A stretch of 64,000 bases of DNA from Trichomonas vaginalis G3 (GCF_026262505.1 NC_067208.1:434001-498000), one strand, 5' to 3'. Shown: positions 37,844 to 47,520, counted from the stretch's first letter. Notes: generated by a model not told the origin, from the sequence alone. Made by a program: numbers and translations.

Positions 37844-39417
37844 ATGCAGAACGAACAGCTAAACGAATTTACTCCAGCAGAGCATATTCATGCAGATTCG
37901 CTCATATTTCGATATCATAGACAATGCAGTTCAAATTGGTGACACTAATAGAAAATATTCTGACGCAAAGATTCCATCACAACCTGGAACTGCTAAAGAT
38001 AACACATGGGTAACATTCAATCTCTCACCTCCTGGTGAAATATGTTGGACCTTTACAATACATTCATTACGTATAAAATGGAAGGTCAATTTATTGTAGA
38101 TAAAGAAATTGGTTCAGGTTCCAATAAAACAAACCCACCAGGATTTTGGATTGGTTTCGATGACGCTTTCTATGCAGTTGCTGGATATCAAATCCTTGCA
38201 AATGGTGTATCGTATATTCTCAAGACAACGCAAGAGAAGAAGCATATATAACTTCAAACTCACAAACTACCGAACAAATAAAGAAAGTAGATGTTTTCTC
38301 AAAGACTCGACATGAAGATGTATGGAGTCATTCGGGAACATGCAGAACAGGAACAAATTGTTAGTGGTCCAATTACAGCAGGAAAATCATTTGATTTTAA
38401 GCTTCGTTTAAGAATTCCTGTTAGAAGATTCCTTCCATTAGAAGCTATTCGATTTATTCAGCTTTTGCAGGAAACATTCAGCTTTAAAGTAAAGTTCAGT
38501 AGCGACGCCTTACAATGCACATCTATATCTGTAAATGATATCATTGCTTTCAATCCAACTCTTAAAGTTGCATTTGCTTCAGATTCAAATCCACCGACAA
38601 ATAAATTTGTTCCATGGAATGAACCATTCACTATGATAACGAAGGCAGTAGAAGCTAGTGGAACAGTTACTATTACAACTGTAAACCAGCAACTATTTCG
38701 AACAAAGATGGATTTTAATGAATGTTTCATTCATCCAAAGTCATTCTCTTTAGACCTAACATTTATACAGAACTTGTAGAACATTATACAAACGAGGCTT
38801 TATGTTTTCCTGTTAAAGTTATGGATTGGATTCCTATGGACGGTTCATTCTCAAAGAATACAGATAGTTCAAGTGCAACATTTACAGCAGCTTATACGCC
38901 TATTAATGTTAAAAGTATTTGGGCACTATTTAGAAAGAAAGACAACTATTATGTTAATTTTGAGAACCCTAAGTTTAAATATCTTCAGCTTTCCATGGGA
39001 GCTTATGGAAATATGCCTGCAGAACCCGAAAAATCATATGGACCTGTATTTTATGAAATGGTTGCGAACGCTTGCAATACAAACAATGATATGATAGGAT
39101 TTAATGAAGATGTTATGAGGTCATTGGTGGATGATGGTAGTGTGGAACATAAATGGGATAGCTATGACAACACACATTTCTTATGTGGTTTTCCAACAGA
39201 AGTGGACTTTTGCTTCCAACAAGGTCAAACATCTACTGCTCCAATAACATACAAATTGTCTGTTAAAGGACCTATTGAACTAGCAACTGAAAACGTACCA
39301 AAGCCACTTATTGGATTTATGAGGGATTGTTGCTTTGCCATTCAGGTGCGTGCTAATGGAATCCCAATAATAAGATTAGATGACTATAACTTAGCTACGG
39401 ACGACAGTGAGGAATAA
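37844..39417 (+). pseudogene. Major capsid protein, double jelly-roll (element B)
   Basis: Capsid locus of about 520 codons with the order of the Polinton major capsid protein. N-terminus TPAEHIHADSLIF; first jelly-roll with FDFKLRLRIPVRRFLPLEAI, the counterpart of KLKLRVPLSSFLIFRFLRYL in element A; then KFVPWNEPFTMITKAV; second jelly-roll with CFPVKVMDWIPMDGSFSKNT and the C-terminal SYGPVFYEMVANACNTNNDM and VDFCFQQGQTSTAPITYKLS. It is broken with several breaks. It would build the icosahedral shell. Strand content and context with penton, ATPase and fibre support the call. Confidence 0.8.
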
Positions 39418-39447
39418 AGGATGAACGTTTATTTTTAAAGCTTATAA

Positions 39448-39886
39448 ATGAGTTCTTCATCAAGCTCTCGTGAACCTTCACCATCTGTGAAACAAACTTT
39501 ACCAAACGATTATGGAGCACCTATTGAATATTTCTTACGAGCTGCACAATGGCAAAGAGCAGTCTCACCAAGGTTAGGTGTTCCACCAGCTCCTGTCAAA
39601 AATAGCATTTGGTCAAGTCCTTATATAAGATATGGTCTCCCACTAGGTTTGCTAGCTACAGCAGGAGCAGTTATGATGTTGAAAAGAAATAAAGCAAATG
39701 TTGTAAATAATACTGAAGTAGCTGAAGTTAAACAAACTCCGACACCATCACAAACACACCTTCAATGACTCCTGAACCTATGAAAGTACAAACTCCTGTT
39801 CAAAAGTCAACTCCTAAACCGACTCCAACATTTAAACCAGAACCTACTCCTCAAATAAATCGTAAAACTCCTGCGTTTCCTTACTG
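39448..39886 (+). pseudogene. Single-span membrane or virion protein
   Basis: Ser-rich start (SSSSSSREPSPSV), a middle with IEYFLRAAQWQRAVSPRLG, one membrane-type helix (YGLPLGLLATAGAVMML, about residues 67-83), then KRNK and a long Pro/Thr/Gln-rich tail. It follows the major capsid gene by 30 bases, an arrangement that fits a minor membrane or entry protein. Appears to have about one break. The family is not recognised. Confidence 0.45.
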
Positions 39887-39936
39887 AAAAAATAACGTTA
39901 TTTTTATTTAATATTAAAATTTTTATTTGATTGAAA

Positions 39937-40171
39937 TGACGACTAAAGTCACTGAAGCAATGAAACAAAGTTTTTGGTAGAATACATTAAATCAGGAGCG
40001 GTTCCAGAAGGTTTTTACGTTCATACTATGAAGGATGGTAGAGTTCAGTTTAGAAAGATAAAGCAACCATTAGATAGAGAAGGTATATTAAGGAAGATTA
40101 AACTTCATGAGGACAACATTGCTGAACTTAAGAAGAAGTTAGAAGAGTTGGAGAAAGGAAGAGAGTTATAA
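39937..40171 (+). pseudogene. Small coiled-coil protein at TIR edge
   Basis: Contains GAVPEGFYVHTMKDGRVQFR and a C-terminal coiled coil, EDNIAELKKKLEELEKGREL. The last codons run into the right terminal repeat, where the AAGGAAGAGAGTTATAAAGC word is shared with the other end. Preceded by AATAACGTTATTTTTATTTA. Appears broken. Function unknown. Confidence 0.4.
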
Positions 40172-41032
40172 AGCAATGAATTCAAGTGGGTGAAAAAACA
40201 GGTGAGAAAACAGGTGAAATCTCACCACTTCACCTAAATTTATTTTTGTGCTATGTTTTCATACGTGTGAAGTCGTTAGTGAAGTCGTTAGTGAAGTCGT
40301 TTATGTGTCAGACGTGAAGAAAGCAACTAAAAAGAAACCAAGGAAGAGAGTTATAAAGCAATGAATTCAACGGGTGAAAAAAGAGGTGAAAAAACAGGTG
40401 AGATCTCACCACTTCACCTAAATTTATTTTTGCGCTATGTTTTCATACGTGTGAGGGTGGTGATATCATTAATTTTTAAGTTTATTTTTTATTTACTGAA
40501 AATTTTTATTTGGATGTAAATGACAGAACAAAAGCAACTCATTCGAATTCCACAGTATAACAAACATACATTTAAACATTTATTCTTCCTTCCTGAGCAT
40601 AACATGTTCTTTCAAATACATCCGAGACCAGTTGACTTTTCATTGACTGTGTATAAAGATAGAAATAGTTATATCATTAAACCATACGATGACGAAGGTA
40701 AGTTATGTAAATTGTACGTTAAGAAGTTAGAGAAAGTTTATGGCTTCAAGTATGACTACAATAGGGTTAACACTGATGATGAAGATATTGAGGAAAATTT
40801 ATGAGAACATTAGTGAAGTCGTTAGTGAGAACGATAGTGAGAACGTTTATTTTTACATTAGTGAGTTCGTTAGTGAAGTCATTTATGTGTCAGATGGTTT
40901 TGTAAATATTTAAGGTTGAGTTGGTGTTATGGTTGTGTTGTAAAATTTACGTTAACGGTTTCGTAAATATTTAAGGTTAACTTGGGTAAGGTGGAACGCA
41001 GTGCCGCCGTACCCAACTTAACCATACTAACT
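40156..41032 (-). repeat. Element B right terminal inverted repeat (877 bp)
   Basis: Near-identical reverse complement of 16697-17757 but with two, not three, of the 185-bp units. Contains GGTGA palindromes (40190-40245 and 40374-40430), the second copy of the small TIR gene and the 12-bp word clusters (40800-40890). Confidence 0.92.
40520..40804 (+). CDS. TIR-borne small gene, right copy
   Basis: 94 residues from ATG 40520 (MTEQKQLIRIPQYNKHTFKH). It is the same gene as at 16816-17206. Leader TTTTTATTTGGATGTAA. The acidic end (NTDDEDIEENL) stops before the 12-bp repeats. The element C relative is at 61080-61400. Beta-rich, soluble; no known family. Confidence 0.6.
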   Translation: MTEQKQLIRIPQYNKHTFKHLFFLPEHNMFFQIHPRPVDFSLTVYKDRNSYIIKPYDDEGKLCKLYVKKLEKVYGFKYDYNRVNTDDEDIEENL

Positions 41033-41037
41033 TCATT
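41033..41037. repeat. Target site duplication, right of element B (TCATT)
   Basis: Equals 16692-16696 and closes the insertion of element B within the integrase gene of element A. Confidence 0.88.
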
Positions 41038-41473
41038 TGCTTCACCACCTTGTGGTTGGTTTAAGTCTCTTAACATTTTTATACAACCGTCAATGACACC
41101 AAGAGCAGAATGGTTTTGGTCGACAATGAAATATTGGTTTACATTTTTTGAACGCAGATAGTTTTTTACATCATCTGATTTGAAAGAACTTTCACAGTCA
41201 GATGTCAGTTTTGTTGGATGGTATTTGTCAACGAATATTGTCAAAGCAGTTTTCACATCTAAAATATTTTTTGGACCATAATGGTATGGCTTCACAGTAT
41301 CTTGTGTTTTGACCGACAAATATTAGCCAGTATGGTGGTCCATCTGTTCTAACTCTCGGAATGTTTTCCAAGATATCCATAAACCAAGCATTTGGTGTTG
41401 AACTAAAGATTTTTACCATGAGTGCTTTCTTTGTCGCTTTAGAAACATAGGGGTCCTTGTTTGGATTCGTCAT
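41033..41473 (-). pseudogene. Element A integrase, N-terminal part (split by B)
   Basis: Starts at ATG 41473 (MTNPNKDPYVSKATKKALMV). It carries the first core strands (AWFMDILENIPRVRTDGPPY, then LIFVGQNTRYCEAIPLW), the segment KLTSDCESSFKSDDV with a catalytic Asp, and the HSALGVIDGCIKMLRDLNQ helix. The rest of the gene is at 16177-16691 beyond element B. Besides B itself there is about one further break. The gene is divergent from the pVI-like gene, with starts about 15 bases apart. Confidence 0.82.
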
Positions 41474-41488
41474 TTTTAACCCATAAGA

Positions 41489-41890
41489 AATGGGTTTATT
41501 TGGCGCATTAGCAGGAGTTGCATCCAGATTTTTGCCCGCAGTGGGAACAATAGCCAGAGGTGTATTTGGAGTTGGAAGGAAGATTTTGAGTACATTAGGT
41601 ATACTTAAAGAGAAAGCACAACCTATTATACAAACTGTACAGAAAGGTTGGATGTAGCACGAGATGCAACAAATCTTATTCCAAATCCTGAAACAAGAGG
41701 AAAAGTTCAAGGATGGATGGACAATGTAGGAAGACAAGCAGGAAACTATTATAACAAAGCAAATGACTACTATAACCAAGCAGGACACTATATGGACCAA
41801 GGTGAAAGATTCTTTAACAGAGGATATAACCATGCACAACAATGGGTAAACAATAACCAACCTCAACCGCCTCAAACGTGGGGAATGTAA
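41489..41890 (+). pseudogene. pVI-like amphipathic virion protein locus (element A)
   Basis: Starts MGLFGALAGVASRFLPAVGT, an amphipathic membrane-active type of helix. A helical middle and a C-terminal part with repeated NYYNKANDYYNQAGHYMDQG motifs and a Gln/Pro-rich end follow. The plan resembles 13673-13915 and adenovirus protein VI. The locus seems broken with about one break. It heads a rightward gene block that includes two tiny genes and the polymerase. Confidence 0.45.
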
Positions 41891-41909
41891 AGTTTTTTAC
41901 TGAGATGAA
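41891..41909 (+). promoter_or_regulatory. Leader AGTTTTTTACTGAGATGAA (copy 1)
   Basis: The word TTTTTTACTGAGATGAA immediately before an ATG occurs here and at 42060-42076. Related forms are TTTTATCTAGAATAAAA before 14788 and TTTTACTTAGAATAAAAAG before 54552. Likely an element A promoter or transcript-start signal. Confidence 0.5.
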
Positions 41910-42057
41910 ATGAACAATACAGCATTGAGACAAATGGGTTCAAGATGGATTTGTCGACTTCCAGCAACCACGTGTTTGTCAAGTTCTTCCTATACCTCAG
42001 GAAGTTTTAGACCGACTTAAAAAACAACAACAACCAGTTGAAAACAAACCAAACTAA
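41910..42057 (+). pseudogene. Tiny protein locus, about 48 codons
   Basis: Starts MNNTALRQMGSRWICRL. The last part of the locus is Pro/Gln-rich (VLPIPQEVLDRLKKQQQPVE). The leader TTTTTTACTGAGATGAA is the same as that of the next gene at 42077. Appears to have about one break. Family unknown. Confidence 0.35.
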
Positions 42058-42076
42058 AATTTTTTACTGAGATGAA

Positions 42077-42661
42077 ATGACCGAAGAAGTTGAAACGGTA
42101 GATTTGACACCACAAACAAAAAGTTCAGAACCATTGTCAAAACCTGTCAAAGAACTTACAGATGAAGAGAAAAATTCAATAATAGAAAGTGCCAGGTCTG
42201 GAAATACAAACCCTAACTACAAAGTCACTTTTCATAAAAATGGAACGGCTAGTATCTCAAAAAAGAAACAGACTCTCACAAATAAAATATTGAAGTCTGA
42301 AGGAGCTTTCGAGACAACAGATGGAAAAGTTTACTTCACTGACCAACAGTTCATTATAGAACATCTCATTGACTTAGAGTCGAAATATTCTAAACTTTAC
42401 AACAAACACAAAAAGTTGAAAGGAAAACAAAAACAAATGGCATATGATATTTATGAAGATGTTGACGACACAACTGTTCCTGCAAGTGAAGTAAAGTCGG
42501 AGAAACCGAAAAGTGACGAAAAACCGATAGAAGAAGAAAAACCAAAAACTGAAGATAAACCAAAACCAAAGTTTAGTTTGGAAACTAAACCAAGTCAACC
42601 TTCATTAGCTGGTATGGGTTGGCGTCAAAGACTTATGGCAGCAGGCAGTTATGTTAAGTAA
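42077..42661 (+). CDS. Hypothetical charged 194-residue protein
   Basis: MTEEVETVDLTPQTKSSEPL start. Basic middle (FHKNGTASISKKKQTLTNKI), a coiled segment (HLIDLESKYSKLYNKHKKLK), and a long Lys/Glu/Pro-rich linker (PIEEEKPKTEDKPKPKFSLE). The conserved-looking end is LAGMGWRQRLMAAGSYVK. The highly charged nature suggests a scaffold or core protein. Its stop lies 31 bases before the polymerase start. Family not recognised. Confidence 0.5.
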   Translation: MTEEVETVDLTPQTKSSEPLSKPVKELTDEEKNSIIESARSGNTNPNYKVTFHKNGTASISKKKQTLTNKILKSEGAFETTDGKVYFTDQQFIIEHLIDLESKYSKLYNKHKKLKGKQKQMAYDIYEDVDDTTVPASEVKSEKPKSDEKPIEEEKPKTEDKPKPKFSLETKPSQPSLAGMGWRQRLMAAGSYVK

Positions 42662-42692
42662 AGAAAAAAATATTTTTTTTCTTTTTATAAAA

Positions 42693-44828
42693 ATGCCCCC
42701 ATATAGAATGGATAGAAAATCTGCTAGAATAAAAGCAGAGTTGCAAAGATATGGTTGGAGAGTTTCGAAGAAGTTTAAATATAGGAAGGGAAGACCCATA
42801 AAAGTCTATGACAAATTGTCTGGTCTTCGCTACGAAATGGATTTGGAAACAGCACGTGCCAATTATCCAAACAGACTAGAGAGGTTAGAAGAAGAACGTC
42901 TTATGGACATGCCTTTCGATGTTAGTGAACCTCAAGTTGAGGGACACGACGGCTTTGCCAGATTCTACTGGAAACATGACGAACAATTGCATCCTTTGAG
43001 AAGGAAAAAAGGAAAAAGTGAAGACGCACATGTTCCCATGGAAAGAACAAGATATGCATATGAGAAGTACCGTGAAGTTAGAAGTCAAATTACATCTGGT
43101 CGAACCTTTACAGTAAACTTTGACGAAGGAAAGAACAAAGAAGGCTTCATGGGTGTACTTGCTGCCATACAAGACGGAAATAAGAAAGGATACAATCTCA
43201 GATTGACCATAACAGATTTGGATAGTCACATTTACTATGCACATGGCAATGTCACAACAGCCGCACAACTTCTTGACGCTTTCAAGACTACAAAGAGAGA
43301 ACAAATGTTTGACTCCGACTCAGACATTTTGAATGCAATTGAAGGAATTGCAAGTGTCAAGTTCGAATGGTACCAACCTAACCCTCAAGCAGTCAGACAA
43401 CATGCTGGATACTTCCCCTTCAGAAATAAGTCTGACATTGACTTGACAAGGTATGGAATTTACAATTCAATTGAAACAATTGTCAATGAACCTTGTATTC
43501 TTACATGTCTCAGGAACTCTGGTCTTGTTACAGATGAGAAAATGAAGTATCTTGAGTCATGTGTGAAGACAAGGTACATTCTCAGAGGTCAATTGACAAA
43601 GATTGCACCGTTGGCAAATGTCAATATCCGAGTCAACATTCCGACTGAGAAAGGTTCTTCACATGACGACTATGTTGTTGACTTCAAATTGCCATGGTTG
43701 AAGATTGTACTTGTCCACAACCACTTCATGTTGAACGAAAGTCTTACAAACCCATTGTTCGGAAAAGGCAAGTGCAACATTGTCAGAGCTGTAAACATTC
43801 TTTTCGAGAAAGGTTTGTTGGAACCAATTCCAGATGACAAGCTGACAGAAACTTTTGTACCAAAAGACGAAACAAACTTTTCACTGTTAGCAAGACCAAA
43901 AGTTGTTCCAGACAAAGTTCTAGTACAAAAGAAGTACACAATTCCACAAGGAGTTGGATTGTTCGGATACCAACCTGAACCAGAAGAACTTCCAATGAGG
44001 TTGCAAAGAACTTCAAGATGCTATAAACAAACTTCCATTGAGACATCCAATTGACGTCAAATTGTATTGGAGGGCATCTGAGTTAGGTCAGAAGGTTTTA
44101 TTGAAACAGGTTGCTTCGACGATGTTTATGAGATAACAGGAGAAGTTTCTCAGAAGATAAGAGACTCACTTGAATTTCCACAAACTGGACCAATTGGTTG
44201 CGACAAGTTCGACTCAAACGAAAAGATATACTATGTCGACCCTTAACGCTGCGTACATGAGGTTTGTCCAATATATTCGACTGGAATTCCAAACGAAGAT
44301 GGTGAGTTCCCGGGAAGGAACTATACAGTTGGAAAAGTCATACAACAACTGTATGATATTAGGAAAGCTTCAAACCCCAAACTTGCAATGACACTCAAAT
44401 TGCTTATGAATTCGACATGGGGATATTCCATTAAGAAACCTCAAAAGATGAAGAGTAAACATTATGAGAAGGTCGACAACTTTGTTGAAAGGTTTTCTCC
44501 TTTTGTTTTGAAGTACGAATTCACTCAAGGTCAAAGTGGCTTAGTAACCACATTAAAATCTATTGTCGAACATTGGTCTTACCCTCAGTTCGCAAAAGCA
44601 GTCCTTGACAACTACAACAAATTCTTCTCCGAAGTCAAATCCAAAGTTGTGGTTTACTATGAGAACATTGACGCACTCATGACGAACGAAGAAGGATACA
44701 ACAAACTCATTGAAATGGGAATGGTCGGTGAAAAGATGGGCTGTTTTAAGCTAGATAAGGTATTTTCAGAAGTTCATGTCCTCTCCAAGCGTAAGTACTG
44801 GGGCATACTTGAGACGGCACAGAAATAA
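42693..44828 (+). pseudogene. Divergent family B DNA polymerase (element A)
   Basis: Starts MPPYRMDRKSARIKAELQRY, an Arg/Lys-rich domain (1-70). A region related to the OTU-like part of the element B polymerase follows (PCILTCLRNSGLVTDEKMKY, then IVLVHNHFMLNESL). Next are YYVD-containing motif A-like sequence (near 44235), motif B (MTLKLLMNSTWGYSIKKP) and a motif C-like YYENIDAL. It aligns in order with the B polymerase but is strongly diverged. The locus is broken with several breaks. It is shorter than other Polinton polymerases. Confidence 0.7.
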
Positions 44829-44901
44829 AACATTGCATGAAATAAAAAATTTTTATTCGAATTTGAATTTAAATGTGGGAATTCTTGGGAACCTGAAAGG
44901 C

Positions 44902-45063
44902 TTATTTACTTGAGGAACAGGTAAAAGGTGGTGGAGGTGGAGGTGGTGGCAACCAGTCCATTTTATATTCCTTCCTAGCTAATTTCCGTTTAATTTCATG
45001 GTCGCCCTCGGAGTCTTTGAATCGGACAGGTCGAGTTACAACCATTCTTGGTCTCAAACTCAT
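44902..45063 (-). CDS. 53-residue basic protein with polyproline end
   Basis: ATG 45063. Starts MSLRPRMVVTRPVRFKDSEG, then a basic helix (DHEIKRKLARKEYKMDW) and LPPPPPPPPFTCSSSK. Eight prolines in a row could bind SH3 or profilin-like host partners, or act as a spacer. It is divergent from the gene at 45145. The family is not recognised and it is short, but the codon pattern is gene-like. Confidence 0.4.
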   Translation of the reverse strand: MSLRPRMVVTRPVRFKDSEGDHEIKRKLARKEYKMDWLPPPPPPPPFTCSSSK

Positions 45064-45144
45064 ATATAACCTGTTTGTCTGTATTTTCGTCGACTATGGC
45101 ACGAGACACGAACATTGACCAAACGGACAAAAAGTGTCATTTCG

Positions 45145-45408
45145 ATGGTCATGCAGCCAATCGCATTCGAGCACTTCGAAGAAGCCTTACGTTCCAAGGG
45201 AGAGGGTGTCTGGTGCAAGGCAGAGGTCATGAAACTCTACGAGCAGTACATCCTCAATGCCTGGGAGGACAAATCGTCTCTTGGATTGGCAATTCTACCA
45301 ACTCCTTGGGACGACCTCCTACGCAACTGGGATAACGAAAGAGTCCAATTCAAAGGTCGGGAACTAATTTTGCAAATTTCCTTAATTTTAACATACTTAT
45401 CCAAATAA
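45145..45408 (+). CDS. Hypothetical 87-residue protein
   Basis: Start chosen at ATG 45145 because it follows AAAGTGTCATTTCG, the same leader type as the genes ending at 48340 and 48576. Content: PIAFEHFEEALRSKGEGVWC, then VMKLYEQYILNAWEDKSSLG and a C-terminal helix. Mixed alpha, soluble. The DNA from here to 48.6 kb is richer in GC than the rest of A and uses more C-ending codons. No family recognised. Confidence 0.45.
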   Translation: MVMQPIAFEHFEEALRSKGEGVWCKAEVMKLYEQYILNAWEDKSSLGLAILPTPWDDLLRNWDNERVQFKGRELILQISLILTYLSK

Positions 45409-45601
45409 ACACCTAAATTTACTTGGGGTTTCCCCCTAAAAAAATTTTTTTACTCTTAGAACCACTCGAGGTTCTCCTTACGGTTTGTTGAGCTTGTCAC
45501 CGTCAATGTGTCTGACCCTCGCCTTCTTGTCTGGATTTGGAACCATTGCATACCGACAAGCCTTCCCATGGAAATTGAACCGTAATTCCGAAGGTTAAGG
45601 T
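45409..45601. other. Short intergenic DNA with a possible minus-strand frame
   Basis: On the minus strand a frame reads ELRFNFHGKACRYAMVPNPD and ends HIDGDKLNKP, but no ATG suits it. It may be a worn small gene. A T-rich run (45440-45455) precedes the next block. Confidence 0.3.
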
Positions 45602-46147
45602 TCAAGTGTCCAAGTTGTTGAGGACTGGGGTAAGAACCTTGCCTGTCCCCTTGTTGCGGATTTTGTATGGGTAGGGTTGGGAAATTTCGTAAGCGTTATC
45701 GACAACAAGGGTTGCCCAAACTTCCTTTTCTTCGTGTTTCTCTTCTTCCTCTTCTTTCTCTTCTTCCTCTTCTTTCTCGAAAATTCCTTCTTCAATTTGG
45801 TACTCACGAAGTACGGTGTTGCATGTTCTGTCCTTTCCGAATACCTTCCAGATGGTGTCTATCTCTTCGAAGAAACGGTAGATGAGTCTGGCAAGGTCTC
45901 GGTTCTCTCTCTCGTAATTGCGCAAGGTTTCCGCGAAATCGTTCAGGCATTTCTCATTGGAAGCTTGGTTCGTGAGGACTTCGACTTTGAGATTGGTTAT
46001 CTCTTCCATAAGACTACTTTGGAGAGTCTTAATGGTGTTTGTCAGATGAGCGTTCAATTGGGCAATTTGAATTTGAACTGGGCGTTTGTCTGGCAACCTT
46101 GAAAGGACATCTGCCATTGAGTTTGGCTTCGGTGCTTGTTCGGACAT
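45602..46147 (-). CDS. Hypothetical coiled-coil protein (181 residues)
   Basis: MSEQAPKPNSMADVLSRLPD start. A long helical region follows (AQLNAHLTNTIKTLQSSLME, then NLARLIYRFFEEIDTIWKVF-like words), and a Glu/Lys-only stretch (EKEEEEEKEEEEEKHEEKE) coded by CTTCTTCCT-type repeats. The leader on its strand is CACTTCATTTTTTCG just before ATG. Probably a coiled-coil oligomer. Family unknown. Confidence 0.5.
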   Translation of the reverse strand: MSEQAPKPNSMADVLSRLPDKRPVQIQIAQLNAHLTNTIKTLQSSLMEEITNLKVEVLTNQASNEKCLNDFAETLRNYERENRDLARLIYRFFEEIDTIWKVFGKDRTCNTVLREYQIEEGIFEKEEEEEKEEEEEKHEEKEVWATLVVDNAYEISQPYPYKIRNKGTGKVLTPVLNNLDT

Positions 46148-46223
46148 CGAAAAAATGAAGTGGTTTGAGAATGACGGTTTTACTTCAAAAAGCTTGTTAT
46201 GACGGTTAAGTCATACAACAAGT

Positions 46224-46766
46224 TTAAAATAATATCTTGTTCTTCTTCTGAACGTTTGTTGTCTCTTCCGATAAAAGTTTCGAACATGAGAAGACCAAAA
46301 AACGTTTTTTGAGATTGCGGAAGAGTTCAGGCAAACGTTCATATTCTGGATATGTTGGGAGCAGTTCGAAACATCTGAGCTGACTTTCGGACAAAATTGG
46401 GACAATGTCAACAAATTCATCTTTGGTCGGACTGCTTGAAGGTAAGTCCCTTACATGTAAGTAGCTCTGGTAAAGTCTTCTCATTTCTGCTAACTTTTGG
46501 AGTATAGCTTCGTAGTTTAGAAGTTTTAATTTTAATTGTCTTATTCCACTCTTGACATCTAAACGGTAACTATCCATGAGGTCAAGAGTAGCTTTGGTAG
46601 CTTTAAGTGGAGCTATCTGTTCCTTGACTTCTGCAATTTTGGTTGCAATTGTGATTTGAGCTCCTTCAAGTTCGCCGTCTATGTCGTTCTCAACGTCTTC
46701 AACTATGGCTTGAAACTCTTCATCGGTCCATTGAGATTGGTGTGGGACGAATTTAACTTGCTTCAT
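46224..46766 (-). CDS. Hypothetical coiled-coil protein (180 residues)
   Basis: MKQVKFVPHQSQWTDEEFQA, then a helix-rich part (IATKIAEVKEQIAPLKATKA, DVKSGIRQLKLKLLNYEAIL). The last part is basic. The leader TTTTTTTCATTTTTTGA ends at the ATG. Same strand as the previous gene, with about 75 bases between. Two helical arms with a basic end suggest a structural role. Family unknown. Confidence 0.5.
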   Translation of the reverse strand: MKQVKFVPHQSQWTDEEFQAIVEDVENDIDGELEGAQITIATKIAEVKEQIAPLKATKATLDLMDSYRLDVKSGIRQLKLKLLNYEAILQKLAEMRRLYQSYLHVRDLPSSSPTKDEFVDIVPILSESQLRCFELLPTYPEYERLPELFRNLKKRFLVFSCSKLLSEETTNVQKKNKILF

Positions 46767-46925
46767 TCAAAAAATGAAAAAAATGTTTTTACTCAAAGCG
46801 TGCCATGTATATGGCTATAAGAAACTTACCAGAAGGCTTCTTCTTCACATGCGTAAAAACATAAAAAAGTGAAGTTAAAATGAGATGTTTACTGAACTGG
46901 CTGAAGAACTGGCTGAATGTCGCCT

Positions 46926-47273
46926 TCACAGGTTATGTAGAACGGCTGACCCGAGAAGTGAAGGAGAGACTGAATTGCCAATTTCATATGGGGTGGGGTT
47001 CTCCTTGTTTGGTATTTTTATCCAAGGACGTTTGTTTAGGAACTTAACAAGAGTTTCTCTTTTGGCGTCCTTTATGCCATCGTAGGCTGTCCCGTCTGGT
47101 ATTTGAATTGGAATTCCAGTCGAAGTCTCGAGCTGAAGTGTAGACCTTCCAGAAATACTGGTGAACTTGACCTTGGGCTTCATGACCTTGCGCAAGTAGT
47201 CTTTTACGCAGTCGTTAATTTCAATTAGGTAAATTGCCTCGTCAAATCCTTCTGGCATTCCAAGTTCTTCCAT
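46926..47273 (-). CDS. Hypothetical 115-residue protein
   Basis: Start chosen at ATG 47273 (MEELGMPEGFDEAIYLIEIN), because the frame further upstream runs through the 22-bp palindrome array and is not credible as protein. Middle: DCVKDYLRKVMKPKVKFTSI, then STLQLETSTGIPIQIPDGTA, beta-rich. Divergent from 47521. Family unknown. Confidence 0.5.
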   Translation of the reverse strand: MEELGMPEGFDEAIYLIEINDCVKDYLRKVMKPKVKFTSISGRSTLQLETSTGIPIQIPDGTAYDGIKDAKRETLVKFLNKRPWIKIPNKENPTPYEIGNSVSPSLLGSAVLHNL

Positions 47274-47520
47274 CCGACAGGAAAATGTTTTCCCGACAAC
47301 TGGAAAAAATTTTCCGGACAAAGGGAAAAATTTTTCCCGACGACAGGAAGAACTCTTCCAGTTGTCCGTCCGTAAACCATTCAAATTTTCGAAAATTGAG
47401 AACTTTTTGGTCGAAATTCAGAAAAAGTTTTTCCTTCCGACAGAAAAAGTTCTTCCTTCCGACAGAAAAAGTTCTTCCTTCCGACAGAAAAAGTTCTTCC
47501 TTCCGACAGGACACAAACGG
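47274..47520. repeat. 22-bp palindromic iterons between divergent genes
   Basis: Palindromes GGAAAATGTTTTCC (47280), GGAAAAAATTTTCC (47302), GGGAAAAATTTTTCCC (47323) and GGAAGAACTCTTCC (47346) are spaced 22 bp apart. After a gap, GAAAAAGTTCTTCC-type words at 47421, 47443, 47465 and 47487 also lie at exactly 22 bp, joined by TTCCGACA. Two helical turns of spacing places all on one face of the DNA. Likely a binding array controlling both divergent genes, or an origin. Confidence 0.88.

Larger units (their letters stand above)
16697..41032. mobile_element. Element B: Polinton/Maverick nested in element A
   Basis: 24.3 kb, beginning AGTTAGTATGG and ending CCATACTAACT (AG...CT ends). It is flanked by TCATT on both sides (16692-16696 and 41033-41037). 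The match may be read as 6 bp, TTCATT, if the last T of the element is counted, which would fit the usual Polinton target duplication. Inverted repeats are 1061 bp (left) and 877 bp (right). It carries integrase, family B polymerase, ATPase, penton, major capsid, fibre and KilA-N genes, a full Polinton kit. Ends and duplications are clean, so it is young and younger than element A. Several genes are broken (roughly ten or more breaks overall). Confidence 0.93.

Noticed and set aside
42374-42598. Phe/Trp-rich minus-strand frames opposite Lys/Glu-rich genes (also near 50591-51019 and 37139-37336)
   Set aside because: Typical antisense shadows of Lys/Glu codons; no independent support.
45048-45335. 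95-residue frame overlapping the 45145 gene
   Set aside because: The other frame has the better start, the shared TCATTT leader and more protein-like content.
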